DNA of 64,000 nt, taken from positions 682,001-746,000 of the forward strand of contig JACDTU010000018.1 in the NCBI GenBank assembly GCA_022376465.1. The letters run 5' to 3'. Origin of the DNA: Cubamyces lactineus (Eukaryota; Basidiomycota; Agaricomycetes; Polyporales; Polyporaceae). Each line of letters starts with the position of its first letter. Position 1 is the stretch's first letter. Of the stretch, positions 21,527-32,354 are shown piece by piece. A program made the translations under genes and the position numbers. The notes beneath the pieces were generated by a model, which made no database searches, was not told the origin of the DNA, and saw nothing but the letters and a program-made list of their open reading frames with translations.

Positions 21527-23356
21527 CAGTGTTGTACCGGTCGCGCGACCAGTCGTGCGACTGACATACACGCCCAGAGGGCTTTTTTCAATAAACTTAA
21601 AACCTCGCTTATGTTAGCCGAGCTCTACAGATACTCACAAAGTTGAGCGTCAGAATTTTCGGTGGACAAACGGCCGGGCATCGGCAGAAGTCAAGCGAGA
21701 TCCGGAGGTTTCCAAGAGATGGAATCTCCCATTCTGGGGCTGCGGCCGGCGACGGCGAGGTGTTTACGGCCAAAACAACCAGATTCCAGCGTATTCTCTG
21801 TTCCCACGGCCAGTTTATCGCATAAAAACGCATGCTGCGTGCGGCCTTGGTCGTCTTCTCCCCCCGTTCGCCTTCCCTCAATCCTTCTGCCCGCTGCGAT
21901 CTTCTCCGCTCTCCACTGAGCATTGCATTTGAACTTGGAGATCTGCATTGTGCACCTTCCTTTGTGACGAGGCATCTGGGTCACAGGTGAGACCGAGTTT
22001 TGTGTTCAATTGACCTCTCATACTAACGCGAACGACAGGTCGATGGGCTTTAGCAGTGCGTTGCTCGGCCGCCGACGAGAAAGGGCTATGGAGGGCGGCC
22101 CTTGCTGACTGCGACTGACGTAGCAATTGTATAGTAATATTTTGTAGTACACGATATACCAATATATATCGATTGCTCACAAGCATTGAGTGTGCATCTG
22201 TGAATTTGGCACAATGGAGAGGGCCCGGAATATACGTATCGAGTGGCGAATTCGGGCTGAAACGTCGTCCGTCTGTGCATCAATTTTCCAGATCATCGGG
22301 CGATCGCTCTCAAGAGCCCCTTGAGATTTACTCGCTCTTAAGTTTCTCTGGAGGGTCTCCAAATACGTTTCACTTAAGTTCATCATCAAGAACTCTTGAA
22401 GGCGAAATTTCTCAAGATCACCCGTAGTTTCTGCTTCCCCCGTGTATAGTCGGGATGTCCGGACACATGGTCGGAAATGCGACCACGACTTTGCCCGATA
22501 TGGCAAAGTCGGGTCCCTCAGGCGCTTAGTGCCGCGACCTACGCCTCCATACTGAACGCGACCACCGGCTATGAGGCCGTATAGAGCTGCAGATCACATT
22601 CAGTACACATGAAAATTATGGTTGCATTACATCCAGTGTCATCTCATCCAGTCCGAGATCCCCATTCAGCCCATCCACGTTCTCATTACTCTCATCAACC
22701 AATTCTCCAGCGGTGTCATAGTCCAGCTGTTCATAGAGCTCGAGCTCCTCGTCAAGGCCAAGCCTGCAATATGCTGCACCTAGTGCGTTGAGTCCAAGTT
22801 GCATAGCGAAGCATTCGTTTTCTGGAACGGCTGCTCGAGGCCGTTGGCAACACACTAGAGGACGTCCCACCTGAAAGGCTCTGCCTTTTAGCCATAGACT
22901 CTGCTGTAGCGCCATCACCCGGCGCCACAGCAGGCTTCGCGCCCTCACGCTCGACACCGCGCGACCTCCCTTGCGAAGGTGTTGACTCGCGCGAGGGTTT
23001 AAATGCTAACGCATAGGTCGTTCTTGAATGGGGTTCTGAGTACGGTTCGAGCGTTTACTTTGACTCAGAACAGCTTTGTGGACGCCGCTTGCTGCTCAAG
23101 TGCGCATTCACGCTCATAGTATGCATGAGCAAGAGTGGCTCGTGGTCGTAGGACGAGGCACACGTCCCGAGGCGCACGGCCGCGAGGTTAACTCGGAGAG
23201 ATGATCATTGGGTGCACCGGCCGGCCCGAACATATCCGGGTCGCATTGGGGCGTGGGTAAAGTCGGGTCGTTTGATGGTCGGCATGTCGGTCGCGCGACT
23301 AGTCGCAAGGTCGTCCATGCGACTACGCGACCAGGCCGCACGGCCGTACAACACTG
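21527..23356. mobile_element. Non-autonomous hAT-like DNA transposon in kinase exon 2
   Basis: Perfect 11-bp terminal inverted repeats CAGTGTTGTAC..GTACAACACTG, with the CAGTG start typical of hAT. It is flanked by the identical 8-bp target duplication GTACGAAA (21519-21526 and 23357-23364). Subterminal repeats of the type GTCGCGCGAC are present at both ends, for example at 21541-21550 and around 23290-23330. At 1,830 bp it lacks a recognisable transposase, so it probably depends on an autonomous relative. An unassigned minus-strand frame of 113 aa (22616-22957) with an acidic Leu-rich end is the best internal ORF. Confidence 0.92.
22616..22957 (-). CDS. Unassigned ORF inside the hAT-like element
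   Basis: 113 aa with NECFAMQLGLNALGAAYCRL and an acidic C-terminus (ELYEQLDYDTAGELVDESNE). There is no transposase motif or zinc finger. It could be a remnant of an element-encoded gene or chance; listed only because it is the longest motif-bearing frame in the element. Confidence 0.2.
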   Translation of the reverse strand: MSSVRARSLLWRRVMALQQSLWLKGRAFQVGRPLVCCQRPRAAVPENECFAMQLGLNALGAAYCRLGLDEELELYEQLDYDTAGELVDESNENVDGLNGDLGLDEMTLDVMQP

Positions 23357-24307
23357 GTACGAAATTTCAGTTTACAAGCTCATACCTGACGGTATACCTG
23401 GGTTTCCTTCCATCCATTACGCTGGACCGGACGCAAACCACAATGTAATAGTCATGGACATTTTGGGACCGAGCTTGGACGCCCTACGGCGGACGTGCAG
23501 AGGGTCGTTCACCCTGCGCACCGTTTGTATGCTTGCTGACCAGATGGTATGGTGGGTCTGCTTTCGACAACATTGTGTTTGCTTACATGTGCGATTTGGC
23601 AGATACAGAGACTCGAGTTCCTGCACTCGCGCGGCCTTGTCTCCTGCGACATCAAGCCGCAGAATTTCGCGATGGGTGCAGCGAACAAGGACCCGAACAC
23701 CATGTACATGTTCGATTTCGCTCACGCGGCACTGTATATTGACCGCGAGACTGGCAAGCATGTACCTTTCTGTGAGCGTCGGGCTACGCGAGGGGCCATC
23801 CGATACGCTAGCGTCGCCGCTCATCGTAGGCATGGTACGCTTCATAATTGTCACGAATACTTCCCGTTGCTGATGCTGGTGCGGCTAGAGGTCTCGCGGA
23901 GAGACGACGTAGAGTCCCTCCTCTACGTTCTCCTAGAGTTCTACCACGGCACTCTGCCATGGCACAACATCCCCACCCGCGATGCCCGCTCCGAACTCAA
24001 GATCATGACTGACATGAAAGCAGACACCTCTCCCCATAGCCCCTTCGGCACCTTCCTCGCGCAGTCCCCTCCAGAGTTCAAGGCATACCAATCACACTGC
24101 GTCAGCCTGGCGTTTGGGGAAAAGCCAGACTATGCACTTCTGCATGGGCTGTTCCGTGAGAGGATGGAGAAGGAGGGATGGAGAGCTGACTCGCTATTCG
24201 ACTGGGTCGATGGGTCCGCGTTGGAGAAAGGCACTCTACTGCCAGAGGAATACGTCCTGAACGTGAACTTCGTAGAAGATCGAGAATGGAACCCTGACTA
24301 TATGTAG

Positions 24308-24886
24308 GTGAACCTGTACGCGTTGTGTTGCTTACTTGCAGGGCCCAATTCGAGACTGTATGCGCAGCGAAGTCGCACGCATAGCTCCGCTCGCTAGATT
24401 GATGAAACTGGGTTCCTGCCCGGGCGATTCCCAATGACGAAGTCTCCACTCAAGCGACCGCGCCGCTGCTCCCATATCATCGCGATAGATGGACTCGCGA
24501 GCGACGCCCGCGCGATGGTTCACGCGACACGCCTGCTGACGAGTAGGACACGGTCTTTCGGCAGCTGCATGCGGGACAGCCTAGAATTCAAGTTCGAGGT
24601 ATTTTCTCGCGATACATCGTGTAAAGAAGCCTCGATTATGGTGTCAGAGAGTGAATGACAGCCATGAGCCTCGCCAGGAATCTAAGCCTGGTGTGGATTG
24701 AGATCTGTCGGAGAGGACAATGGATCCGCGGCTTTGCTGGTCACTCAACTGGACCCACAATTCCGACTCCGAGTCCTAGGAGGAAGCTGACTTGAACGTG
24801 GCGTCGACTCTCGAGGCGGATACGACGTTCAGTACCGTGCAACATACTGCTAGGACTGGGCCCGGGGTCGAGGGTCACTCCGCGTT
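24308..24886. other. Intergenic, no gene recognised
   Basis: 580 bp between two kinase copies with no coding signal. It probably includes the promoter of the downstream kinase fragment. Confidence 0.4.
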
Positions 24887-25195
24887 GTGCAGGTATCCTC
24901 TACCACATTCCGCCTGGTCTTGACTCAGAGCAGCATAGACCCTGAAGGTTACCTTTACTCTTACAACATATGCGGCATATACCAGGTCACACATCTCCTT
25001 GGAGAAGGCGCTACCGGTATGTCTATCATCCGCGTATGCCATGACTTCGCCATCCCGCACAACGTTATGGGATGCGGCACTAATCTCAAGCAACGTTCAT
25101 GCATACAGGAGACGTCGTGCGCGCATTCAACACGCTTACCGGGAAAGACGTGGCAATCAAGTTCACGCCACGTCACACAGAAGAAGACATGGTAT
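24887..25195 (+). pseudogene. CK1-like kinase, N-lobe fragment only
   Basis: Exon 1 reads DPEGYLYSYNICGIYQVTHL and LGEGATG; after an intron (GTATGTC..ATACAG) comes GDVVRAFNTLTGKDVAIKF. It is a close paralogue of the 21.2-kb kinase. Homology stops after TEEDM, exactly where the left arm of the inverted duplication begins. The rest of the kinase is missing, so the gene was truncated by the event that placed the arm here, or earlier. Confidence 0.8.
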
Positions 25196-25242
25196 GCATT
25201 CTTGTACCAAGTGGTACTGTCTGTACTGCGCATAGTAGTACA

Positions 25243-27196
25243 TCATCTCACTCCCAAGTCCCTATGCACATGGAGTCGGTCGCAGAGCTCGTCTAGATCT
25301 TGTACGACAACGGATGGGACTGGATTCCCATAGGGGACCTTCGCAACCAGAAACCGCACACGGGAGGCGATCGTGCCAGTCCTCTCGAGCAGTGCGGTCG
25401 GGTGGCCAGCAAGCGATGCTGGAGCTGTGATACGTGAGACACTTGGGCTCACAAGAAGGATATCCGCCGATCGGATATCAGAACAGATGGCACGGCACTG
25501 AGCCAACAACACTCTGAAGAACGAGTCTGGGGCAGCAAAATGAACTGACACAGGCTCGATGACTGTCCGCACCCGAGACCGAAGGTCGGGTGATAGTACA
25601 TGCTGTATGGTAACTTCAGAGTGAGGCGGTATGACGAGGATCGAACGACCCTGTCTTGATAAAGTCGTGATGGCGCGCTCCGCATCGGAATAGGGGACAG
25701 GTTTGAGGATCACGGTCATGGCATCGGTGATGAGTTGTGACTGCACTTGAGGCGGCATTGCCAGCTTGTCCGCAAGCGCCTGCAGGGCGTCGTGAACGAT
25801 AGTGGCGATCGACGGTGCAGCGGCCACATTGCGGCGAGCCACCAACGCTTCGATCTCAATGTATCGCGACAGGATACCCTCCGCAGTTTGGCCGCCATGC
25901 GCGAACAACAGCCACTTCGCAAGCGCACACCGAATAGCGGCCTCTCTATCCTGGATTAAAGAGTCATGAGCTGAACAGCGGCATGGCCTCACTGATTGTA
26001 CATACCAAGACCACTCCAAACAAGTCAAGAACCAGGATACGTGGGTTCCCCAGGGGTATCTCAGGAAACTCCAAGGCCAGTTCTGGGAAGGCCCATGTAC
26101 GCCAAGACACCCATACGTATCGCGAATTGTCTGATTCAGAGGTGATGTCTGAAGTTGTGTCAGAGGCTTCTTCCGTTTCTTCTTCCTCCTCGAGGGAGAT
26201 AGGGCATCGACCATCTTCAAGCTGCTTTACAGCCTCCCGGAAGGATGGGTCAGTCTCGAAGGGCGTACACTGCGCGCTGGGATTATCCGGTTGCGCAGAT
26301 ACGTGGTGTTCAGAGCAGTTCTCATTCTGGACCATTCGCGTCTATTCAGCACGATCAGCTAACGGACTTAGGACTAAGCACGTACCACTCGCATATCCCG
26401 AACCCACAGGATAGCTCTCTCAACCCCACGCCATCTGTAGTCCTTACAGATTCTACCATGGACACGTGAATGAGCTCTAGCAAGTAGAACGATGCATGCG
26501 TGCTCACTGTGCATAGAGGAGGAGCTCGTCATATATGGTCGGTCGTTGTGCGAAGCCAGGCATCTTGCCACTGTAGACGAATGCGAAACAATATGCTTGC
26601 GGGTTGTTCAAGCGACTGAACATGTAAGTCGGGTCCCATCCGTGCTGGCCGAACACGAACTCAGACAAGTCATGTCGGTCCCACTGGGCCACCAGCGCAG
26701 CCCATTTCTCCTGCTCTTTGTCCTTCCGGTAGTTGTACAGCGCTTCAGTGCCGTCTTGTACAGCTTGCCTGAACCGACGGATGCTGTCCTCCTCAAGCTG
26801 ACAGATGACACACTCCAGTGGTGGACAGCAGAACATGTCTATAGAGATGACCGGGGTTGCGTGTATATAAAGCGGTCGACGGACCAGCCAGTCGGAGCAA
26901 GGCAAAGCGGCCTTGGCTGTCAGATCTTCGTTCCCAGTGTAGAACGTGCCGGACAGAACAGCGCGTTTCGGACCCAAGGTGAGAGACGCATTCGGGATGG
27001 GCACGGGCGAGGGATCTGGCGATACAACGCAGAGATGATCTGGACGATCGCAATCCTCTGAATAATCGTTCAAGTCAAAGCGCAAGGCCCAGAACGGTAC
27101 GGTAGGGATCCGCGCAGCTGCACGTTGTCCAGAACGGGGAAGCCAGTATGAGCTTGCAGCAGGGTGGAATTGGGCGACAACGAGGGTGTGAGGCAT
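25243..27196 (-). CDS. HAD-like family gene A (N-terminal conserved module plus HAD-like module)
   Basis: The first exon (26504-27196, ATG at 27196) encodes MPHTLVVAQFHPAASSYWLP, PFWALRF, NASLTLGPKRAVLSGTF and WDPTYMFSRLNNPQAYCF, then ELLLYAQ. A second short exon has ICKDYRWRGVERAILWVRDM, followed by an acidic linker exon with FREAVKQLEDG. The HAD-like part begins ILVLDLFGVVLV, similar to motif I of haloacid dehalogenases (FDxFGT), and then DREAAIRCALAKWL. ILVIPPHSEV resembles motif II, and LLVSPSVSRITAPASLAGHP and PVPSVVVQDLDELC form the C-terminus. Three or four introns. All exons are open and the gene looks intact. The family is not one I can name; the HAD assignment is by motif resemblance. 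Gene B in the right arm is its counterpart. Confidence 0.6.
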
Positions 27197-27439
27197 GCTT
27201 GTTTAGGTCCAAGGACTCTCTAGGATTGTAGTAAGCAAGGAGTTGTATCGTGGCAAAAGCAGGATGCTGGCTTGGGCCCAAGTCGAACGAACGCCGGCGC
27301 CTGGTGCTGCCGAGAGGCGCTCGCCGCTGATGGTGACCATTGGTGACCATTGGGGGAGAGACGCTGCAGTTCTGTCACAGAAAATGTAGGCCAACAGTTA
27401 TCTGCATGCATGCTTTATATGCATAATGCCTAAAAACCA

Positions 27440-27860
27440 TCTGGTGAGTATTGGTTCCCAGTCACAAATCCTGTCGCGCGGTTCATACAAATATCCGACA
27501 ACGCTCGAAGGGGTCCGATTCACGGACGTCCTACTCTCTACGATTAACTCGACTCGACATCCGAAGCGATCGTCGTGCCCGGTCGTTTGACCAACGGGGT
27601 GGGATGGTCGGCAAGCGACGCCGGCGCAACCTTGCGCGCGACGTCTGTAATGACGAGGAGCACATCCTTCGCCTATATTCCTGGTGTTAGATCTCTGCAC
27701 TACGCTAGTAACGATCCGAAGAACGCATCGGGAGTGGTGAAATGAACAGACAGAGGCTCCTTCGTTAGGCGTACTTTAAGAGTATGCGTTGCGTCGTAAT
27801 CTCTGAATGGGATGGAATCGCGTCAGCCGGACGCCCCTGCCGTGAAAGAGCCCCAAGCAG
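27440..27860 (-). pseudogene. HAD-like C-terminal fragment (left arm)
   Basis: A tandem remnant between genes A and D. It contains SRQGRPADAIPSHSEITTQR, then in shifted frames SVHFTTPDAFFGSLLA and KDVLLVITDVARKVAPASLA. These correspond to the second half of the HAD-like module of gene A. Frames are broken by stops, and the same breaks are found at 54370-54790. Confidence 0.65.
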
Positions 27861-27880
27861 TCTGTCGTTACGACAGATGC

Positions 27881-29367
27881 CTATTGCCCATTCTCTGATC
27901 CAGTACACACTCGAGCGCAGAGTTCCAGCAAGTCTCCGGCAACAATTGAGGGAACCGGATTCGTGGGTGGGCGACTCCCGACGACAAATTGAACAGTCGA
28001 AGCAACCGTAATGTGACGTTTGACTAGCGCAGTAGGATGACCAGCGAGCGATCCTGGCGCAACTATGCGTGCGACACTCGTAGTGACAAGGAGAACGTCC
28101 TTTGGTCGTATCCCTGGGACGACCTAATTTCAAGAACGAATCCAGAGCTGCGAAATGACTTGATAGAGGCTCACTGACTGGGCTAACCTGAGACCGAGGT
28201 ATGAATGAGAGGAAGTGTCGCGTGGAAACCTCCGAATGAGGCGGTATCACGATAACAGGGCGGCCATGAGCTGATAATGAAGCGATAGCATGCTCCACAT
28301 CAGGACATGGACGCGGGTTCATGATCTCCACCAAAGAAGTGGTGACAAGCGTAGGATGGGATTGTAGAGGGATCTTCAATTTGCTCGCGAGCGTCCGTAA
28401 GGCGGAATCGACAATGACGGCTACAGAAGTCGCCACGGCCTGATCCATGCGAGCGGCCAGGGCCTCGATTTCGATGTAGACAGAAAGGATCTCATCCATG
28501 GTTTGGAAGCGGTGGGTAAGCGGTAGCCAATCGCTGAGCGCGCGCCGGATAGTCTGCTCCCTGTCCTGAACACGGAGTAGCAGACCGACTTGAGTGGTGG
28601 TATGCGGAAACTTTCGAGATGAATGCATACCAGGATCACTCCGGATAGGTCAAAGACCACGACACGCGGGGTATCCAACGGGATCTCAGGGAATTCCCCG
28701 GGCAGCTCTGGGAAAGCGAAGTCGAGGTTATACATCAGTGTATACTGTGAATCCCCCGAATGCGTGGTTGATTCTGGATGAGCGGCCGCCGCCACTTCTT
28801 CATCAAGGCTTATAGAACGGAACCCGAAGTCCGAGAGCTCTTCGGCTATCTCACGAATGCTAGGATCAACCTCGAAACCTCGAACGGCTCTGGTTAACCG
28901 TCGAACGTGGTACCAGCGTTTCTACAGATGAGTTTGCGTTTTGCACAGCACGATTGCGCTTGAGAATGATTGGTTCAATACAAACGGAAGATACGCGTCA
29001 TGGTCGGAACGTAGCTCACGTACAGCCCGAATCCATAAGATGACCGTCTCGACCCCTCTCCATCTGTAATCCTTGCATATTCTGCATCCGGGTAAGCATT
29101 CATAGACATAGAAGAGTGATACGCCAATGCTTACTGTGCGTACAGGAGAAGTTCTTTGTAGATGGTTGGACGTTCGTTAAAGGCGGGCGTTATCCCGTCA
29201 TAGAGGAACTCGAAGCAATACGCTTGCGGATTGTTTAAGTTACCGAACATGTACGTCGGGTCTTCGCCCAGGTCGCTGAATGTGAGCTCGGACATTTGCT
29301 TGTCCCAGTCAGCAATTTGTTCGGCCCATCGCGCCCTTTACGAGGCTTCCCAATGCTCCCGCAGGGT
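27881..29367 (-). pseudogene. HAD-like family copy D, N-terminally deleted and frameshifted
   Basis: It keeps MFGNLNNPQAYCFEFLYD, an ELLLYAQ exon end, YRWRGVETVILWIR and a linker. Next are VVVFDLSGVILV, DREQTIRRALSDWLPL, VIVIPPHSEV and DSFLK. A +1 shift follows, after which the frame KDVLLVTTSVARIVAPGSLA to SIVAGDLLELCARVC continues to a stop at 27881-27883. The N-terminal module is missing because of the deletion at about 29368. Nearly identical to copy E. Confidence 0.7.
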
Positions 29368-29796
29368 AGCCAGCTCGAGTGTACAGTAGTGAGTGAGACT
29401 CCTTGAGACGGGCGACACTGACAACACTGACAACATGATGGTGTAGCCGCCGTGTAGCCGCCACGAGGACTTCAGTGGGCGCTTGGCGGAATAGCTCATG
29501 CCGTTTTGAGCATGGGGATGGACTAAGTATAGAACAACGACCACTCGAGATGTTCGTAGTCAAAGACCATGGAGTTTGAGTGATTATGCACTATAATGGA
29601 ATCACGAAAAGACTATACCCCTGACGCGTTCATTCAAATACTAATACTCACATCTTCAATGTCAGAACCCGCAAAGGCTGTCTGACCGAGTTCAGCGCAT
29701 ATGCAAGATGTACCACTAGCCAATAGTTGAATGTATTACTTTTCGGCGTCGCGCGCAGAGAGCAATAGGATAGCATAATGCGGATAGACAACATAT

Positions 29797-30637
29797 CTAG
29801 AGCTTCCCAATGAGGAGGTTGCGGATGTTCTCGCGCGCGGTGATGCGGACGGTGTGGTAGAACGACCAGTAGTCGAGCGTGGACGAGAAGACGTCCGCGA
29901 GACCGAAGGGCAGCATGAGGGGGATCCATCCTATACCAAGGTATGTCAGCTAGGATTCAGTAGATGTACGTGTATACACGGATACTCACCCCTGGCGTAC
30001 TCGAGCGCGAAGCAGCCCTCGTGCATCTTGTACTGCTTGACGTGACCGCGGGGGAGATGGTGCACGTCTCCGGGGCGGTAGACCTCCATCTCCAACTTCG
30101 GCGGGTCGAACGCCCACTGCTCCCCGACGAGAATGTTGAAGTAGTCGTCCGCGGTGTGCATGCCCGTATGTCCCTCCGTGCCCAGCGGTGTGCCGAAGAT
30201 GATGAGATACTCGGTGATGCTCGCGTGGATGATGTACATGCCGCCCATGGCGCCGCCGGCGTTGTTGAGCACCCACTCGGAGGAGTTGGAGTTGAGCGCG
30301 ATGACGGAGGGCGAGTACTCGGTCGTGAGGTTGGAGACGATGTAGGGGATGATGGAGTTGATGTCCCCGGGGTGGGCGCGCACCGCGGCCTGCGCAAGCT
30401 CGTGCAGAGACTCGGGCGTGAAGACGTACCACCGATCCTGAGATACAGTTTAGTTAGCTGTTGCAGCGCGTTATGCGAAGCGGCGACGCTCACCTTGATG
30501 CGGTCGAGGAAGCTACACGTCAGGTAGACGACGAACGCGATGACGGCGCGCGTCGCCCACTTCATGAGGCAGCTTGCGGGGTTGGCGCACGCGCTAGCTG
30601 CCTGTGCAGGCTTTCCCGATGACTTTTTGGCTGGCAT
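29797..30637 (-). CDS. ERG2: C-8 sterol isomerase (ERG2 / sigma-1 receptor family)
   Basis: Shifts the sterol double bond from C8 to C7 in ergosterol synthesis at the ER. Exon 1 encodes a short basic start (MPAKKSSGKPAQ), then a transmembrane helix RAVIAFVVYLTCSFLDRIK. An intron (about 30435-30492) leads to DRWYVFTPESLHELAQAAVR and DINSIIPYIVSNLTTEYSPS. The hallmark cupin-like segment follows: EWVLNNAGGAMGGMYIIHAS, TEYLIIFGTPLGTEGHTGMH, YRPGDVHHLPRG and KMHEGCFALEYARG. A second intron (about 29935-29988) precedes WIPLMLPFGLADVFSSTLDY, with the stop at 29797-29799. Full family length with no defects. Single-copy housekeeping gene lying just inside the left arm, divergent from SPC2. Confidence 0.95.
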
Positions 30638-31171
30638 GGCGCGCAGATGGGGGACGGCGGAACGCCGAAGCAGGCGAGGTGGGATTTATACGCCCAGGCT
30701 GAGCGCGAGTGGGACGATGTCGGGTCGCATTTTGGGTGGGCGTGAGCGCCCATGCTGGTCAGGAAGACTTCTGACTTGTCCGACGCGCGCTCGTCAGCAG
30801 CGCTGACACGAGTCTTGGCTGGTTCGGCTTGGGCTGCAAATGGACAATTAACCGAACTGAGGAAGCCGAACCAAGGAACAATGAATGCGGAGGAGCGCCG
30901 GCCACGTTGATTGGGAGACGCGTCTGTCCGGATCGGGGTGTGTACCGTCACGTACCGTGTCACTCTCTCTTGGATTTCTCTCCTGTCCCTGTTCCTCTCC
31001 CTTCTCCCTCCTGCTCCGCTTCCAGTTACCCCCCTATATCTCCCGGACGTGATACCCTTCGTACACACGACTCAGCCACTTCTGAGCAGACGTAAAACAC
31101 CGAGGTCATAACCACCAAAGCGACCACTAGCTAGCAAACGCGAATCCGCGTATACACCACACGCATCCATC
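30638..31171. promoter_or_regulatory. Divergent intergenic region ERG2 / SPC2
   Basis: 534 bp between two start codons. Rich in CT tracts on the SPC2 side (about 30957-31030), common in fungal promoters. No consensus TATA was identified with confidence. Confidence 0.45.
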
Positions 31172-32354
31172 ATGGCCCCACGCACGCGCAAATCAGCACC
31201 CTCACCTTCACCAGCACCGGAGCGCAATGGCGACGTAGCGCCTGCGGTACCACCCAAGGACGAGACCTCCACTGTCGTGGATGTTGACGCGCTTCTGGCG
31301 CCCGTACCAGGCGAAGAGCGCGAGGAGGTCAAGGTCAACAACGCGAGCGCGACAGACATGAAACACGCATGTGACGATGCTCTCAAACGCGTATGTATTT
31401 TCTCCTTACACCTCTCGTGCCCATTGGGCCCCCTACCATACCATGGAGGTGCGACGTCCTGAGGGCGACGTCCGATTGTGAGAGTCGTATACGACTGTCG
31501 CGTGCGCGCATCGTCGAGCCGCTCTGCCTGCCTGCCGACGACCCGTGCATTCGACAGCCAATTGTATGGCAACGCATATCCACATTGTCAATGGCAATCA
31601 CCGTATCTTAGGCGAACTGCCTTCCCCTTTGCCATCTCTCGGGCTCTATCCTGCACCATTATGCTGACGCTGGTCTACGCGTAGTTCCTATCACGACCAG
31701 ACCTCTTCAAGCAGATCCACACGCATACAGACGTACGCCTTGCACTCGGCTGGCTCTCGGTGCTCGTCGCTGGAGCGACAGGTCTCTATGGCTGGCGTGT
31801 TCCCTTCGAGCAAAGCAAACCTGCAGTATGGGCAGGTGTCATAGCGTACGTCCGCCCATCTTCGTTTAAGCCCTGGCGGTGGAGCCATGGGGCTGTGGGG
31901 TCTGGGAAAAGGTTCTGACTAGCGATGTGCATGCAGATACGTGATCTTGACGGTTGCGCAGACGCTGTACGCCTACTTCGTCGAGGGCGACATCGTCTTC
32001 GTCGGGAAGCGCAAGACGTTCGACAAGCGCGTAAGCACCGCCTTCCTCCCCCTTCCCCTTTCCTACTAGACCTCACCACCATACCTCCTCGCTTCCTCGC
32101 AGATCGTCACCGAGCGGATAACGATCACGTCCAAGACGACGCCCTCGACGCCGCAGACTCCCCCAGCGTATGCGCTTGGGCTTGCGTACGTGCGCTCCGC
32201 CGCGGGCGGGAAGACCCTCCTCGGGAAGGGCCGCACACACGAAGAGCGGCCGTACACCGAGTTCTTCGACGATAACGGGGTGATGGACCAGGAGCGGTTC
32301 GAGCGATGGGTCGGGGGCGTCGTTGGGAGAGTCATGGACGGGAAGACGCAATAA
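31172..32354 (+). CDS. Signal peptidase complex subunit 2 (SPC25-like)
   Basis: A non-catalytic membrane subunit of the ER signal peptidase. Exon 1 is MAPRTRKSAPSPSPAPERNG to VKVNNASATDMKHACDDALK. A 294-bp intron (31391-31684) is unusually long for this genome. Exon 2 starts FLSRPDLFKQIHTHTDVRLA with a first membrane helix (LGWLSVLVAGATGLYGW). The second helix, after a short intron, is YVILTVAQTLYAYFVEGDIV. Then come FVGKRK, a C-terminal domain with TERITITSKTTPSTP, PAYALGLAYVRSA and KGRTHEERPYTEFFDDNGVM. TAA at 32352-32354. Two transmembrane segments with both ends cytosolic match the family. Confidence 0.88.

Larger units (their letters stand above)
21184..24307 (+). pseudogene. CK1-like protein kinase gene, split by a hAT-like insertion
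   Basis: Exon 1 ends in a glycine loop (LLGDGSSG). After an intron (to 21418) exon 2 starts GDVIRAFNTLTGEDVAIKL, with the VAIK lysine, and is cut at 21526 by a 1,830-bp transposon. Coding resumes at 23357 in the same frame with YKLIPDGIPGFPSIHYAG and LGPSLDALRR. An intron leads to LEFLHSRGLVSCDIKPQNFA (catalytic loop), YMFDFAHAALYID and RYASVAAHRRH, and another to RRDDVESLLYVLLEFYHGTL. The C-tail WRADSLFDW and TLLPEEYVLNV ends at 24307. This matches the casein-kinase-1-like family expanded in Polyporales. Apart from the insertion, all exons are open. The HRD arginine is absent (SCD) and DFG reads DFA, so activity was already questionable. The host promoter and first 47 codons are intact. Confidence 0.88.
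25191..29570 (-). repeat. Left arm of a large inverted segmental duplication
   Basis: Read on the minus strand, this segment matches 51480-57058 on the plus strand in the same gene order. The outer end shares GTACCAAGTGGTACTG with the right arm, and the inner end shares CATG-TCAAAACGGCA-GAGCTATTCCG type sequence. It lacks 515 bp present in the right arm (junction about 29368) and lacks the MITE (empty site 29467-29474). Arm length without these differences agrees within tens of bases. Confidence 0.9.

Noticed and set aside
22616..22957. The ORF in the hAT-like element as a transposase
   Set aside because: No RNase-H-like catalytic residues, zinc finger or dimerisation motif; kept only as an unassigned ORF.
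29957..30637. Long frames on both strands over ERG2 (for example 226 aa and 187 aa)
   Set aside because: They read through the introns or the opposite strand of a well-supported sterol isomerase.
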